Origin: Hibiscus mutabilis
Taxonomy: Eukaryota > Streptophyta > Magnoliopsida > Malvales > Malvaceae
Reading direction: 5' to 3'
Assembly (NCBI GenBank): GCA_019671005.1
Contig: CM033721.1
Coordinates: 57,412,284 to 57,476,283, forward strand
DNA length: 64,000 nucleotides
Positions 1-11,400 of the stretch are shown here, one piece after another. The position numbers were made by a program, and so were the translations under genes. Numbering within the stretch: position 1 is the first letter of the stretch; each line of letters starts with the position of its first letter. Below the pieces are notes generated by a model, which ran no database searches, was not told where the DNA came from, and was given only the letters and a program-made list of their open reading frames with translations.

Positions 1-1062
1 TCTAGCCGAAGTCCACGAAGGGTTGTGTGGAACCCACACCAGTGGATTCTCAATGGCAAGAAAGATAATGAGGCATGGCTACTTCTGCTCAACCATGGAG
101 GGAGATTGTATTCGCTATTCCAAAAAGTGTCACAAATGTCATATATATGTCGATAAGATACACTCCCCACCAATTCCACTCCACACTATGAACTCCTCAC
201 GGCCTTTCCCTGCTTGAGGCATGGGTGTCATTGGTTAAATACACCTGAAGGCTTCCAACAGGCATCGGTTCATCTTGGTGGCCATAGATTACTTCACCAA
301 GTGGGTGGAAGCCGCCTCTTACGCCAGCATCACTAGAGCGACGGTTTACAAGTTTTTGAAGAAAAAAATCATATGTCAGTTTGGTCTACCCAAAAGAATC
401 GTCATTGATAATGCCTCTAACCTGAACAATAAGATGATGACCGAAGTGTGTGAACAGTTTAGAATCGTGCACCATAATTCTACCGTGTATCGCCCTAAGA
501 TGAATGAGGCGGTGGAAGCAGCAAATAAGAATATCAAAAAGATCATAGCTAAGACTACGGAGACTTTTAAATATTGGCACAAAAGGCTACCCTTTGCCCT
601 GTTCGCCTATCGGACCTCTATAAGAACTTCTACTGGGGCAACGCCTTATTTCTTGGTGTATGTCACAGAAGCAGTATTACCTATCGAGATAGAAATTCCC
701 TAGCTCCAATTTTGAATGAGGTCAAATTAGACGAAGCCGAATGAGTGCAGGCTAGGATTGATCAACTTAACCTTATTGAGGAGAAAAGGTTGAGAGCCAT
801 TAGTCATGGCCAAATGTATCAGAAAATGATGATGCGAGCTTACAACAAGAAAGCCCGTCTGAGGGAGTTTCGAGTAGGAGATCTGGTGCTCAAAAGGACC
901 CTAGTAAATCAAAGAGATTTTTGGGGAAAATGGATGCCAAATTGGGAAGGACCTTACGTCATGAAAAAGGTTTTCTCCAGAGAGGCAAAATTTTAGCAGA
1001 AATGGATGGGAGAGAATTGAGTAACCCGATCAATTCAAACTCTGTCAAGAAATATTACGCTT
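1..1062 (+). pseudogene. Integrase of Tat-type Ty3 element, broken
   Basis: The integrase would insert the cDNA copy into host DNA. Positions 2-217 encode the zinc-binding HHCC region (VHEGLCGTH, then CHKCHIY). In the same frame, after in-frame stops at 215-217 (TGA where Trp is usual) and 237-239, positions 275-703 encode the catalytic core: AIDYFTKWVEA holds the first Asp, IDNASNLNN the second (usual form DNG), and NEAVEAANKN the Glu. Another stop and a frameshift follow; 745-996 and on to a stop at about 1062 encode the C-terminal domain (GQMYQKMMMRAYNKK, FRVGDLVLKR), ending SVKKYYA, the same end as in the large element. The catalytic residues remain readable but the ORF cannot give one protein. 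Confidence 0.85.
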
Positions 1063-2190
1063 AAAAAAAAGAGAAAAAAAGAAAGAAAAAAGGAAAAAAA
1101 AAAAAAAGGAGGGTTTAAGGTGAAAACCCAAATATGCCAAATGAGGGTCTAAATTGAAAATCCAAAAAGGACGGTTCAGATAAACAAAGACCTTTGGCAT
1201 CTAATTGACAGGCCGGGTTCTAGAGGGAAGACTACGCTTCGTTTCTCATAAGTGACGGCCAAGAATGGCTAGCAAGAGATCTACCAAGGTCGATGGGTCA
1301 ATTTCATTCATGCAGTTGACACCATCTCTTTCACTTCTTTCATGTTTGCCATACTTGCAAAAATTGTTCCAATACTACATTTAATATCAATAAAGCTTTG
1401 TTCCGATATCCATTTCCTATTTCACAAACGTCATACGAATAGATTAACAAAGATCATGAAAAAAAGGATTTCTCGGCATTACTATGATTTAACCCATCAA
1501 GTGCAGGTTTGTTCCAAAACACAAAAAGAAGATAGGAGTTCGCCAAGGATAGGGTAAATGATCTAAGGAGAAAGAGGCAGGGCGCCCAATGAAGAATGAG
1601 CAAAAGGGAAAGAAAACAAAAAATAACAGCAAGAAAGGAAAAAAAAAGAAAAAAGAAGAAAGAAAAAAAAGAAAAAAAGAAAAATAGAAAGAAAAAGAGA
1701 AAAAGAAAAAACAAACAAACAAAAACAAGAGAAAATAAAAAGAAAAAGGGGTTTATAAAGGAAAAAACCTGAGAGGGTACTCTAGATTAAAAGATAAGGG
1801 ACTCGAGGAAAAAAGGGGCATGATGGGCGAAACCGAGTACGAGATGGAGCATTTCCATCACCAAAGAAGAGGGGAGAAGAACAAGAGAATGATAAATTTG
1901 AGGAACCAAGAAGAGAAAGTATCCAAGAAAATTGACTTCATTCATGCATCATACCTAGTTAGACATCTCTAAGTTAGGAGCATGCTAACTCATTCCTTCA
2001 TAATCATTAAGTTTTTACAGGTTCAAAGAAAAGATCAGACACTCCATAAAAGGGGCACGAAGTACAACCAAAAATCTAAGAAGGGATTTTGGGGCAAAGA
2101 ATTTCAAAACCATAACCCTAGGATTTCAGAACTAAAAATACCACTTCGAAAAGAACACATTTACACTATTTGATCATGAGCGCTTTGGAG
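1063..2190 (+). other. Purine-rich non-coding 3' region of the Tat element
   Basis: No gene. Two strongly A/G-biased blocks (about 1063-1110 and 1600-1760) make the opposite strand almost pure pyrimidine; the minus-strand Phe/Leu-rich ORFs across them are composition artefacts. The large element has the matching pyrimidine block at 28640-28720 on the plus strand, directly after its integrase. At 1153-1182 one copy of the AAAA-bulge hairpin described for the large element can be drawn (arms AATTG and CGGTT with wobble pairs, inner TCC and GGA). Confidence 0.6.
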
Positions 2191-2615
2191 GAACATGCCA
2201 TCCCGCTTCTGCCGCTCAGGGAAACAAATATCTTTTTTAGGACGCATGACTTGTTCGCCAATGCTTTGAAGAATCATGTTGTCCGATTCGCTTTCTGCCA
2301 TTTTGAGGAAGCATGTTATTTGAATTCATTCACTACTATTTTGGGGGATTGTGCCTTGTGAAGGTTGGTTGGCTCGTCTATTATCGTTCTGGGAAGACAT
2401 GTCAGCACCACTAGGTTCGTTTTCGGCCGTTTCAGAGAAATAAATGGTTTGTGATCATTCATGGCCGTTTCGGAGGAATGAGTCATTTGCTAACTGACAT
2501 GTTCACCGCCATTTAGGAAGAACACATCAGTATTGCATGGTTTGCTTTCGCCACTTCGGGAAAGCAAGTTATTCGGATTTGTTCATTGCCACTTCGGAGG
2601 AGCAAATTGTCGACA
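2190..2615 (+). repeat. Hairpin array with GCCACTTCGG-type loops
   Basis: About eight degenerate copies of a 40-55 bp unit, each centred on a GCC(A/G)(C/T)TTCGG-like core and flanked by short inverted repeats whose sequence differs between copies: TTGCTTTC/GAAAGCAA (2542-2549, 2560-2567), TCATTC/GAATGA (2455-2460, 2476-2481), TGTTC/GAACA (2500-2504, 2520-2524), TTTGTTC/GAGCAAA (2578-2584, 2600-2606, one wobble), GCTT/AAGC (2290-2293, 2309-2312). It lies between integrase and PPT, the position of the array in the large element. Confidence 0.7.
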
Positions 2616-2622
2616 GGAAAGT

Positions 2623-2711
2623 CGGATAAAATTAGTACTTATGGTATTTGCTTCATTCTTGTTCCACAAGGATAAACAAAAAGGGGCAACTGTAATCACT
2701 AATTTTATCCG
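2623..2711 (+). other. 14-bp inverted repeat enclosing PPT and LTR start
   Basis: Arms 2623-2636 (CGGATAAAATTAGT) and 2698-2711 (ACTAATTTTATCCG) are perfect reverse complements, 61 nt apart. The second arm begins 8 nt inside the LTR; the PPT lies in the loop. The large element has the same arrangement with different arm sequence. Confidence 0.85.
2678..2690 (+). other. Polypurine tract (PPT)
   Basis: The purine-rich AAAAAGGGGCAAC ends directly before the LTR TG. In LTR elements such a tract resists RNase H and primes plus-strand DNA. It matches AAGCAAAGAGGGGCAAC at the same place in the large element. Confidence 0.85.
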
Positions 2712-3308
2712 GGGAAGTAACCCGTTGTTTTTACATTCTTAAATAAGGGTTTCGTTAATGTTAACAGATTAGTATTACCATTTGCCTTTACTATATGTCT
2801 CACTTTTATAACTAGTATCATATAATACTACTATTATCCATTTTAAAAATATATTTAATGTAATAATAAAGAGAGGGAAAGGGAGTTTTAACGTTGTTAT
2901 TATTGGATATCATGCTATTAAGACTCTATTGTTTTGAACTATTATATGCTATTGTTATATCATCTTTGTTATATTAATTAGTATTATAATTATCAAAATG
3001 ACTAAATGTGTAAGTCCAATGAATTTAAATAAAAAGCCCAAGTCTTTATTCAACAGTCCACTTACAATACAAAATATAATAATTTATAGTTGGCCCAACA
3101 AGACCTTTAAATACTTTAAAGGAAACCCTAATTATCTTTATCTCTACGCAGCTGATCCTGGATCGTTAGAATTTTCAATCAGTTTTCTAAAGAAAAAGAA
3201 TTTTCAAAAGAAATCACTTTAAACCAAGATTATGAAGAAAAGTTTTTTTGGGATAACTCGTGGCGCCAAACCTATAAAATTTTCTATCTTTCAAAAAACG
3301 TCGCTACA
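2691..3308 (+). repeat. 3' LTR (618 bp) of the Tat element
   Basis: It begins TGTAATCACT directly after the PPT and ends CGTCGCTACA, giving TG...CA ends. The first and last bases agree with the LTRs of the large element (TGTAATCACC...GCTACA). The middle is AT-rich and has no ORF of note. A solo start/end match with a different length implies a distinct subfamily or a large internal deletion. Confidence 0.75.
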
Positions 3309-3432
3309 GTCACATATGAATAGAATATTATAGTTATACAAAAAAAGTCATAACGATTGGTTACAACTGCTTTTTAAAAAGGTCCGTGGAGTGTTGTTCA
3401 CCAGACAATCAGGAGCGAGTCTAACGTAGTAC

Positions 3433-3740
3433 ATGGTGTGGTGCGGCTTCTGTGTGGCACCAACCGAAAATGTTTCGAGAAACGAAATATCGAAATGAAA
3501 ATGTTACACTTTCTGATAACATTTTAAGTTGGTGGTTAAGTATCAAAACTTAGCTTTGAGTATCGATATTTATCACTTCTGATAGCATTTTAGGTTTTTG
3601 TAAGTATCGAAACTTGTCTCTAAGCATTGATACTGTCACGAGATACCAACCTAAAATGTTATAAAAAAGTATAATATTTTCAGTTCTATGTTCTAAATTT
3701 TGTAACATTTTCAATCGGTGCCGCACCGTAACTGTACCAC
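3433..3740. mobile_element. Foldback / MITE-like element
   Basis: Two long arms are inverted repeats: 3433-3540 (GTGTGGCACCAACCGAAAATG, then ATAACATTTTAAGTTGGT) and 3630-3740 (ACCAACCTAAAATGTTAT, then CATTTTCAATCGGTGCCGC). The mismatches suggest age. The loop holds the repeated words GTATCGATA and AAGTATCRAAACTT. Clear target duplications were not found, so the ends are approximate. Confidence 0.55.
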
Positions 3741-4134
3741 GACTATGTGATACCTTAGAACTACTCGAAAATCAGTCAACCTCATAAGAATTGTTTTAAA
3801 TGTGTTTTATTTCCCAAACTCTAACAGATGTTGTTGGAGGATTCATAGAGTCGGGAACGTCTCCAATGCTGAAGAGACTGGTCTACTATAAAAAATTAAA
3901 GAGTTTGCACTTGATGAGAATTAAACATGTGTATTAAAACACTCATGATATTTATTGAGCAATATGTATACCATTTATATTTTTGGAATATTTTGAAGAT
4001 GAATGTATTAAAAAAATTTAATGCATAAAGGGTAATTTTGCACTTGAAGCTACACCAAATAAATAATTTAGTCATTCGCGAAAAATACACTTAATTGAAC
4101 CATCCAACTCACGATTTATTAATTTTATCTTTTA

Positions 4135-5405
4135 ATCAATATTGATTATTACCGTATTGACGTAATCGTTAATTATACTGACATGACGATCCATTGTGCT
4201 GATGAGATGGTCCGCATGTGAATGTTGACGCGTTAAAGGGGCAACATTGATTTTTTTAAGAAGTTCGAGGGCCTAATTGATTTTTTAGGAAATTCGAGGG
4301 ATTAATTGATTGTTATTTAATATTTAAATAAAGAATAAGAATTTAAGAAATTAAAATACGAAGAATATAAAAATATCAAAAAATTCAAAAAAATACTAAA
4401 AGTAAAAATATTGTTAAATTTTTTAGAAATTTAAGTAAAATGAAAAATACCCTAACTCATAAAATGATAAATTATAAACTATTAAAATTTTAATATGCAT
4501 AAAGTATTAAAATTTTAAATATATATTTAATATATCAAAAATTTGAACACTTTTATAAGAAAACTGTGAGATTGACTCTGGCCAACCTCAACCTATTGTT
4601 ATTCCTTAAACATTTTTTTATTATAGAAACAATAATACATTGGAGTATCAATGACTTTTTTATGTTCCTTCCTATAGTTAAAATTGTTGAGATAAAGTTT
4701 GTAATAAAATGTTATTTATAAATCTTATTTTAAATAACAAATTTTGATATATCATATGTAATTTATACAACACGATGATATTGATTTGAGTTTTTCTACA
4801 ATAAAACCTAAATTATTATTAATACATTCACATAAAACAAAGAATCATATTCACCTAAATAGCCATGAAAAAACTCAAACTAATGTCTTCTTGCTATATA
4901 AATTATTTCTAAAAAAATCAAATATGAGGTTATAATAATATCAATGAACACTGATTTAGTGTAGACAAAGTTTCATTAAAAAAATCACATAGGCCATTTT
5001 AGGTCTAATACAAGGTTGAATCCATTGAAAAAATGTTTGAGAAAAAATGATAGACTCAACATATCGAGAAATTATTGAAGATTTGTCTGATGGAGACATT
5101 TAATTTTTTTAATATTTTTTATTTTGTATAATTTCAAGTAGTTTTTAATATATATATTTTTAATATTTTGTATTTTAATATTGTAAATTTTGATTTTTAA
5201 TAGTTTAATAGTAAATTTTAAATATTATAATAATAATTTTAATATTTTAATTTTATAAATTCTTAATTTTCTGTTTAAACATTATAAAAATAAATTAAAC
5301 TCTCGAAGTTCTTAAAAATATCAATATTGTCCTTTAATCAAGTCATTATTCACACGTGTACTACCATATCTGCGTAGTAGACCACCACATTAATAATCAT
5401 ACTAG
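4135..5405. mobile_element. Non-autonomous element with long terminal inverted repeats
   Basis: The left arm (about 4135-4450) and right arm (about 5160-5405) are degenerate inverted copies: GGCAACATTGAT...AAGAAGTTCGAGGG on the left matches, on the opposite strand, GGACAATATTGAT...AAGAACTTCGAGAG on the right. The outer part (GTGAATGTTGACGCGTTAAA versus GTGAATAATGACTTGATTAAA) also matches. The AT-rich interior codes for nothing recognisable. Exact ends and target duplication are unresolved. Confidence 0.55.
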
Positions 5406-5498
5406 CGCTTAGTATTAGTCAAATGAAAAAAAATGATGTAATTTGTGAGTTCAAATATTCAATTGAATGCGTTTTTTACGGAGAAATTAAATTAATTG

Positions 5499-5703
5499 TT
5501 TGGTGTGAATTTGAGCATGCATATTTGGCCGATTGGCTAAACTGTTCATTTATGTTCTCTCATATTCTCTTAGATAATGAGTTTTAAACCCACTACGAAC
5601 ACTCCCTTTCTTTCCCTTAAAGATTTTTTTTGTTTCTTTTTTCTAAATAAAATCAGGATTAGATTTAATATTTATCAAAAAAAAAAATTTGGCGTGAATT
5701 TGA
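5499..5703 (+). mobile_element. tRNA-derived SINE with target duplications
   Basis: The body is 5515-5687. It has a box A-like word (TGGCCGATTGGCTAA, about 5526-5540), a box B-like word (GTTTTAAACCC, 5581-5591, a decayed GTTCGAACCC) and a 3' A run (5677-5687). It is flanked by 16-bp direct repeats TTTGGTGTGAATTTGA (5499-5514) and TTTGGCGTGAATTTGA (5688-5703), 15 of 16 identical, as expected for LINE-driven retroposition. Confidence 0.65.
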
Positions 5704-6040
5704 ATATAAATTTATCCTTAAAACTAAATTTAATTTCGCTTTTAAAAATAAAAAACTACCAAGTCCCTATTGGTGCATCGTCTATGTAGACAACTAGACA
5801 AGTACCTTCAAAATAGTGATTAATAGAAACCAGCTAGGTATTGTATTAATCAATACATAGATTTATTAAATTATAATACCCTTGTTATTTTTCAAAGTGC
5901 AAACAGGTAGCAGGTTGTCTATTGATTATTTAATTGTTTATTTTTTCAGGCTTTTGTTTAATCATCAGTATCCGGTTAATTGATAGACTAATCTGAATCG
6001 AGTTTCACAAAGGCTTGATATGGGGGCAACTCTTTCAATC
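5704..6040. other. No feature seen
   Basis: AT-rich intergenic sequence without a supportable ORF or repeat. Confidence 0.5.
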
Positions 6041-6135
6041 TAATTTTTTTTTATTCACAATGTCAGAATTCGAATTTTTAACCTTACTTAAAGGACTTTA
6101 CGCTTCATTCCGTTAAACTAACTAGTTATTGGTTC
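6041..6135 (-). mobile_element. Possible second SINE, minus strand
   Basis: Read on the minus strand this has a box A-like TAACTAGTTAGTTTAACGG, a box B-like GGTTAAAAATTCGAATTC and a terminal GAATAAAAAAAAA. No matching target duplication was found, so this is tentative. Confidence 0.3.
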
Positions 6136-7700
6136 TCTCGCCTCTTCGGGCTTTTTTTATCCCTTTATTTGACAAGAAAAAGGAAAATTCTCCACCGTCG
6201 AAACTTCCCTTCTATTTATTTTAATACTAAAACTTCAAAAAAAAGATATGAAATATCTTTGGGTTAGCCTGGCTAAGGTGATGATGAACCGACGGTCTAA
6301 AATGAAAAAAAAAAGGCTCAGGAGGGCAACTTGCTTCACCTCTACATCAGCAGAAAATAGGAAGGGCAAAGTGTTGAAGGTGACATCATAGGATCGGCGG
6401 CTGAAATTTCACTTAGGAAATCTTCTGGACGGTTTAGATTGATTTTCTTCCAAAGACGTCTTTTTCTTTAAATAATAATAATAAATATATAACACTCGTT
6501 TTTGTTTTAGGGTTTTCTAATTTTGTTGTCCTTTTATAGTACCATATGGTATGTAAATTATTCTCATTAATTTATGGAGTAATATCTATTTTCAAGCATG
6601 TCAACTACAGAAATATTTAGGTATGAGAATGTCTAGTATACCTTGAGCGGTCCACCATGATTTTGATCTTATGAATATATGAAATTGCGATTATCTTTTC
6701 ATTAATCAGTGGAAACGAGTTTTTTATTTACAGGTCACGGGACGAATAATTTCTTTCTACATAGAAGAAATTGATTTTTCTGAACTTAAGGAGTAGTTTA
6801 GTGTAAAAGAAAACAATATATTTTTGAATAGTTTAAATTTGAGCAAGTTTGTATATAAGACGTATATAAATTTTATTCAATTTTAAAAATGAAACAAATA
6901 TTGTTATGAGACCACATTAAAAATACCAAAAAATAATCTTTCTAGATTTCCATGTTTACGAAATTATAGTTCATGACTACTCTTTTTTGTAATGTTATAT
7001 TTAAAGTTTAAAAGAATATAAATTTTGATGTAATGATCATGAAATTTCATAAAAAAAAGATATCTATATATCTAGGGGCGTTTAGTTTGAGAATATTTTA
7101 CATTACTGGAGATAATATAGAATTTTAAAATATTATTATCATGTTTGGTTTCTAACATTATTATGTGAGAATATGACATTATCAATAGTGATTTCTGTTT
7201 AAAAATATTAATGGAAATGTCCTTACCACTTCTCAAGTAATGTAAGATCATCAAAGATAGAAGTCGTTTTGAACAATTTTACCATTAAAATTAAACAAAA
7301 AATATCTATTTTTTGTTTTCTATGTCCCCACACTAAAATATTAAACCCTACACTTTAACCATAGTATTTAAACCCAAATCTTAAATTCTAAACTTTAAAA
7401 ACTAAATCATATACCTTAACATTAAACCTAAATGCTAATCCTATACCCAATATAAAACTTTAAACTCTACTTTTTTTTAGTGTTGGAGAATTGAAAGAGT
7501 TACCTAAAAGAGACAGAAATTCCCATTCATTAAAATTTACTTATTTTTTAACTATGCATATTAAATATATTTTTAAAAATCAAATGAATTAATGCTGAGG
7601 CTTAAACTTTAACTATAATGTTAATGAACACTCCAACAAATCCAAATTGATTATATATATATATATATATTAAATGATTAAATATATTGAAAGTTTGTTC
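6136..7700. other. AT-rich intergenic DNA
   Basis: No gene. Around 7320-7480 there are many degenerate AAACCCTAA / TTTAAACTCTA words, common low-complexity plant sequence, not a telomere array. Confidence 0.5.
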
Positions 7701-7709
7701 TTGAATAAA

Positions 7710-8468
7710 GGGTTAAATGTTAGAAATGTGCCTAAACTATATTATTTTTCTAGTTAGGTGTTTAAACTTTGTTTCGGACTAAATTGGTGTTTAACATTTA
7801 CTTCTGTAACTCAAATTAGGTTTTTTCGTCAACGGCCATTAAAAAATTCTATCATCCAATTATAACATGACATGTGGCCTAGTTTTTTTATTTATTTAAT
7901 TTTTGAATTTCTTCAAAAATATGAATTTCTTAAAAAAAACCAGAGTTTTAATTTCTTTCAATCAAATTCTAAAATCACATCTCCCTCACTGTCTGGTATC
8001 CCCCACACATCGGTGGTTCACAATTCATTGCCCAAGCGTCGCATACTTCACTACTCAACATCCCTCACCCTCTAGCCGTTGGTCAGAAACCCAATCAGTA
8101 TCTTTTTTCTTCATTGTTGGATGTTTGTTGATGGAGCAATCGATGGTTTATTCGTCGGTTTTGGATTTTTATAAAATTTTAAAAAAAATAAAATTTAAAA
8201 AAATAAAAATGTCACGTGTCGCATTTTTATTGGACAATGAAAAAAATTTAATGCCTATCACGACAAAACCTGATTTGTGTTACGAAATAAAACGTTAGAC
8301 ACTAATTTGACCCCGAAACAAAGTTTAGACACCTAACTAGAAAAAAATGTATAGTTTGGGCAACTTTCTGACTGTTAACCCTTGATAAACATATAATTTT
8401 CGAAACAAAATTTAGACACGGAACTGAAAAACAAGTATAATTTGGACACATTTTTTTATCGTTATGCC
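7710..8468. mobile_element. Mutator-like non-autonomous DNA element
   Basis: The 759-bp element is flanked by an exact 9-bp direct repeat TTGAATAAA (7701-7709 and 8469-8477), the duplication size typical of Mutator-like transposons. Its ends are long inverted repeats: GGGTTAAATGTTAGAAATGTGCC inward on the left matches GGCATAACGATAAAAAAATGTG read from the right, and similarity continues for about 150 bp (CAAATTAGGTTTTTTCGTC versus its complement near 8260). The interior ORFs show no transposase motif, so it would need enzyme from elsewhere. Confidence 0.75.
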
Positions 8469-8497
8469 TTGAATAAATTCTAAACATATAATTTTAT
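8310..8497. repeat. Tandem duplication of the Mutator-like element's right end
   Basis: Two successive copies of about 90-97 bp: each starts CGAAACAAA(G/A)TTTAGACAC and ends in TAAACATATAATTTT (8386-8400 and 8482-8496). The unit includes the element terminus and flanking DNA, with a decayed target duplication (TTGATAAAC) in the first copy, so the duplication happened after insertion. Confidence 0.65.
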
Positions 8498-11400
8498 ACT
8501 AATAAATTTATTTATTTTTGTTAGTAAAGTGAGATGAAGCGATTTGAGAATAATATGAAGTAGTAGTTATAAATAAAATGCCATTCATAAATGTCAATAT
8601 TTTCACTATTCATGTAAACGTAACACGAGGATGAGTCAATACGTGTTCATAATATGTGAGTTTCCAATTTCTATTTCAATATAGTTTGACTATCATATGT
8701 ACGGACCATATTTATTGTACAGTGATACGAATATGACGATCCATATCCCCGCCCCACTCGACTGTGATCCTGATCGTACTTGAAACCAATCACAACTAGA
8801 GAAACTAAAATGATAAATACAGTTCACTACCAAAATTTATTAAAAATTGACATCTCGGGTGTACATAAACCAAAATGCATATGCCATGAAAAGTGGCCAC
8901 TACATTAATCCATAAATAGTATAGCTTGAATAGGCAAAATGTACATAAACCACCGTTGACGATCCATCAAATAAACAATAAAGTTGGCATCAATTATGGA
9001 GGGAGTTGAACAGAATGGGAGCCCACGTTACTCTTTTGGGAAACACAGTGAGAATTGTGAACAATTAAATACGACGGATTCAGTAATAGTTTTCGATCAG
9101 ACGTGTGTATCCATCTATTAACTTCAATTTTAATTGGTTTAATTGTATTAATGAGGTGATAAGTTATATATGTATCATCATTTATCTTCGCAAGATTAAA
9201 AGAAATTGAGGAGAGTAAAATTTGATTTGAAAATGTTAATTTTTTTGATGTGAAAAAATTGACTTGATTTGAATCATAATTTTGTAAGTTCTACTCGAAT
9301 TGGAAATTTTTAAATAAAGTTTGAGTTATAAGATGAGACTCGGATGATTCAAAATTTCTAGTAATCATTGGATCGATTTTCAAAGTTCAAGTCAAGTCCT
9401 TCAACATTGTCTAATACATGTGTATCACATATGAATAAATATATGTATATTATATATAATTATAGAAAGCCATTTTAAACTATAACCAATTAGTACTATA
9501 ACATTATAAATATTTACAGTTAAATTTGAACAGAAACTCGAGCAACTCAACTTTACTAAAATTTCATAAATTTGACTAGAAAACCAAATAAAGTTTGAAT
9601 TACAAAACAAAACCCATCAACTCGACTAACTCTAAATTTTTTTTACTTGACTCGAATATTTCCTTGCAATGGGAGAAACTCTTGTGATTCGGAACGTAAA
9701 ATGAGAAACCCTAAACGTCAATTCTAAGAACGAATATGGGAGTAGCCAAATCCAATTGCAGTAAAAGTAAAACCACCATCACCCTCCCAATAAAAAAATC
9801 CCATCCCTTGATCAATCATTGCTTTTGGGAACTACATGGAATGATAGCAACGTTCACCATCACTACCACTTAAAGCAGTGTGGTAACCCTAACAGCCAAT
9901 GGCATCTAGGAGATTAATATTGCCAGGCGTCGTCTCCAATATGCATTTGTTTTGTTGGCAAGCGTCCATATAGTATCTCCAAACTGAAAAGGATACCATT
10001 TTATGCATTAAATTCAGGCCACTCTCTATCTTTACAAGCAAAATCTCCATTTTAATTCCCACAGAGCAAAAAGATATTTGTTGTTTAGACATCTTAGTGG
10101 GTGTAGGGTTTTGGAATTTGAGAAGAATTCAACGTTTAGCTGAGGGCGTTTGAAGATAAAGCTTGAGGGTGCATGCGATGGAAATTGTATGGGTTATCCG
10201 TAGAATTGGCTGTATCTCTGGGTTGGGGACTTAATTGTTTGCATTAGGAGGAAGGAATCTGGTTTCACATAATGGGGTTGAAACTTGAAAGGATATGGAA
10301 ATAGGGACATGTAAGTCACCGATGCCACGCCAATCTCCTTATCTCTTCCTCTAATATAATACACGGATCAACGTCTTCTTTCCCTTTCCCTTTCGTTTTC
10401 TTTCCTTTCCTTTCCGAATTTTCTCTTCTTTTGTAAATAAGAAAGAATAAGAATTTGATAGTTCCGTCAAACGGAGCTGCGGCCCGAGTAGTCTTCATAG
10501 ATGAATAGAAATCTCTACTTTCTTTTTGCCGCATCTATGTATGTTTTAACAAAAACAAATTACATTTAAGGTTTAAAGTTGGAGTTTAAAGTTTACGCTT
10601 TAGAAATTTAGGGTTTAGAGTTTAATTTTTTAGTGTTAAGATATAAATAAGAACAACCAAATTTTTTTATTCCTCTTAGATAACCTCCCGGATCGTCATT
10701 CCTCTCTCGTTTGTGAATTACATATCCAATGGTAGGTTCCGTCTCAGCTACCTTTTCATCTCATGATAAAATAAATGGTAAAATTAAAAAATATCACTAA
10801 ACTGTAAAACTATTATTTTAATTATTTAACTTTCGAATATTACAAAATAATATTAAACTTTGATTTTTTTCTTAAATATTGTCAATGAAACTATCTTAGA
10901 ATTGAAGGGTTATTTCCCCGGTCGTGACTTTCACCGACTATGACCCTTGGCTACAAGGGTCCATGTGATTTGATGTTTTTATTTGAATTTTAATGTGATT
11001 CCAACCATTTCCATTCGATAGTTATCTTACCACCTAGCTATGGCCATTCAAGTCCATACAAATATATAAATATATACGAATCTCTATTGAACTTATGTAT
11101 GCTATATGAATCACACACAAAGTATAATCCCATTCTTGGGAATCTATTTTCAACTAGAAACTTCAAATTAATACTATCTATTTACAGCTCGATCCAAATT
11201 ATTTCTTTTTTCGGTGAGTTGATTCAAGTTTATTTTCTTTAAATGTTATGTTTGAAGCTGTTTTTTCAAAGTATATTAAAATGGTTAGATATAATGGCCT
11301 GCGACAAAGGTATTAGAGCAAACCCTTTGACTGTTCGATTTCACGTTGAGTGTCCATGAGTAAAATAGGTAGGGTGGACAACCGTGACAATGGCCCACTA

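Larger units (their letters stand above)
1..3308 (+). mobile_element. Tat/Ogre-type Ty3 retrotransposon, 3' part
   Basis: Only the 3' part is inside the window: integrase remains (1-1062), a long non-coding purine-rich 3' region (1063-2677), a polypurine tract (2678-2690) and one LTR (2691-3308). It is a relative of the 18.1-kb element at 23704-41829: the integrase residues are closely similar, and PPT plus LTR start (GGGGCAAC then TGTAATCAC) and LTR end (GCTACA) agree. The LTR, however, is only 618 bp against about 2.75 kb. The five bases after it (GTCAC, 3309-3313) would be the target duplication if the left end, outside the window, shows the same. Confidence 0.85.

Noticed and set aside
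1454..1728. Minus-strand Phe/Leu-rich ORFs
   Set aside because: Produced by the A/G-rich strand of the 3' region; no domain.
7320..7480. Telomere-like AAACCCTA words
   Set aside because: Degenerate and scattered; not an array.
7903..8298. 131-codon ORF
   Set aside because: Lies inside the Mutator-like element, crosses its inverted repeat and has no recognisable motif.
10316..10534. 72-codon minus ORF near a pyrimidine run
   Set aside because: No domain and composition-driven.
11308..11318. PBS-like GGTATTAGAGC
   Set aside because: No LTR end or LTR pair could be placed around it.
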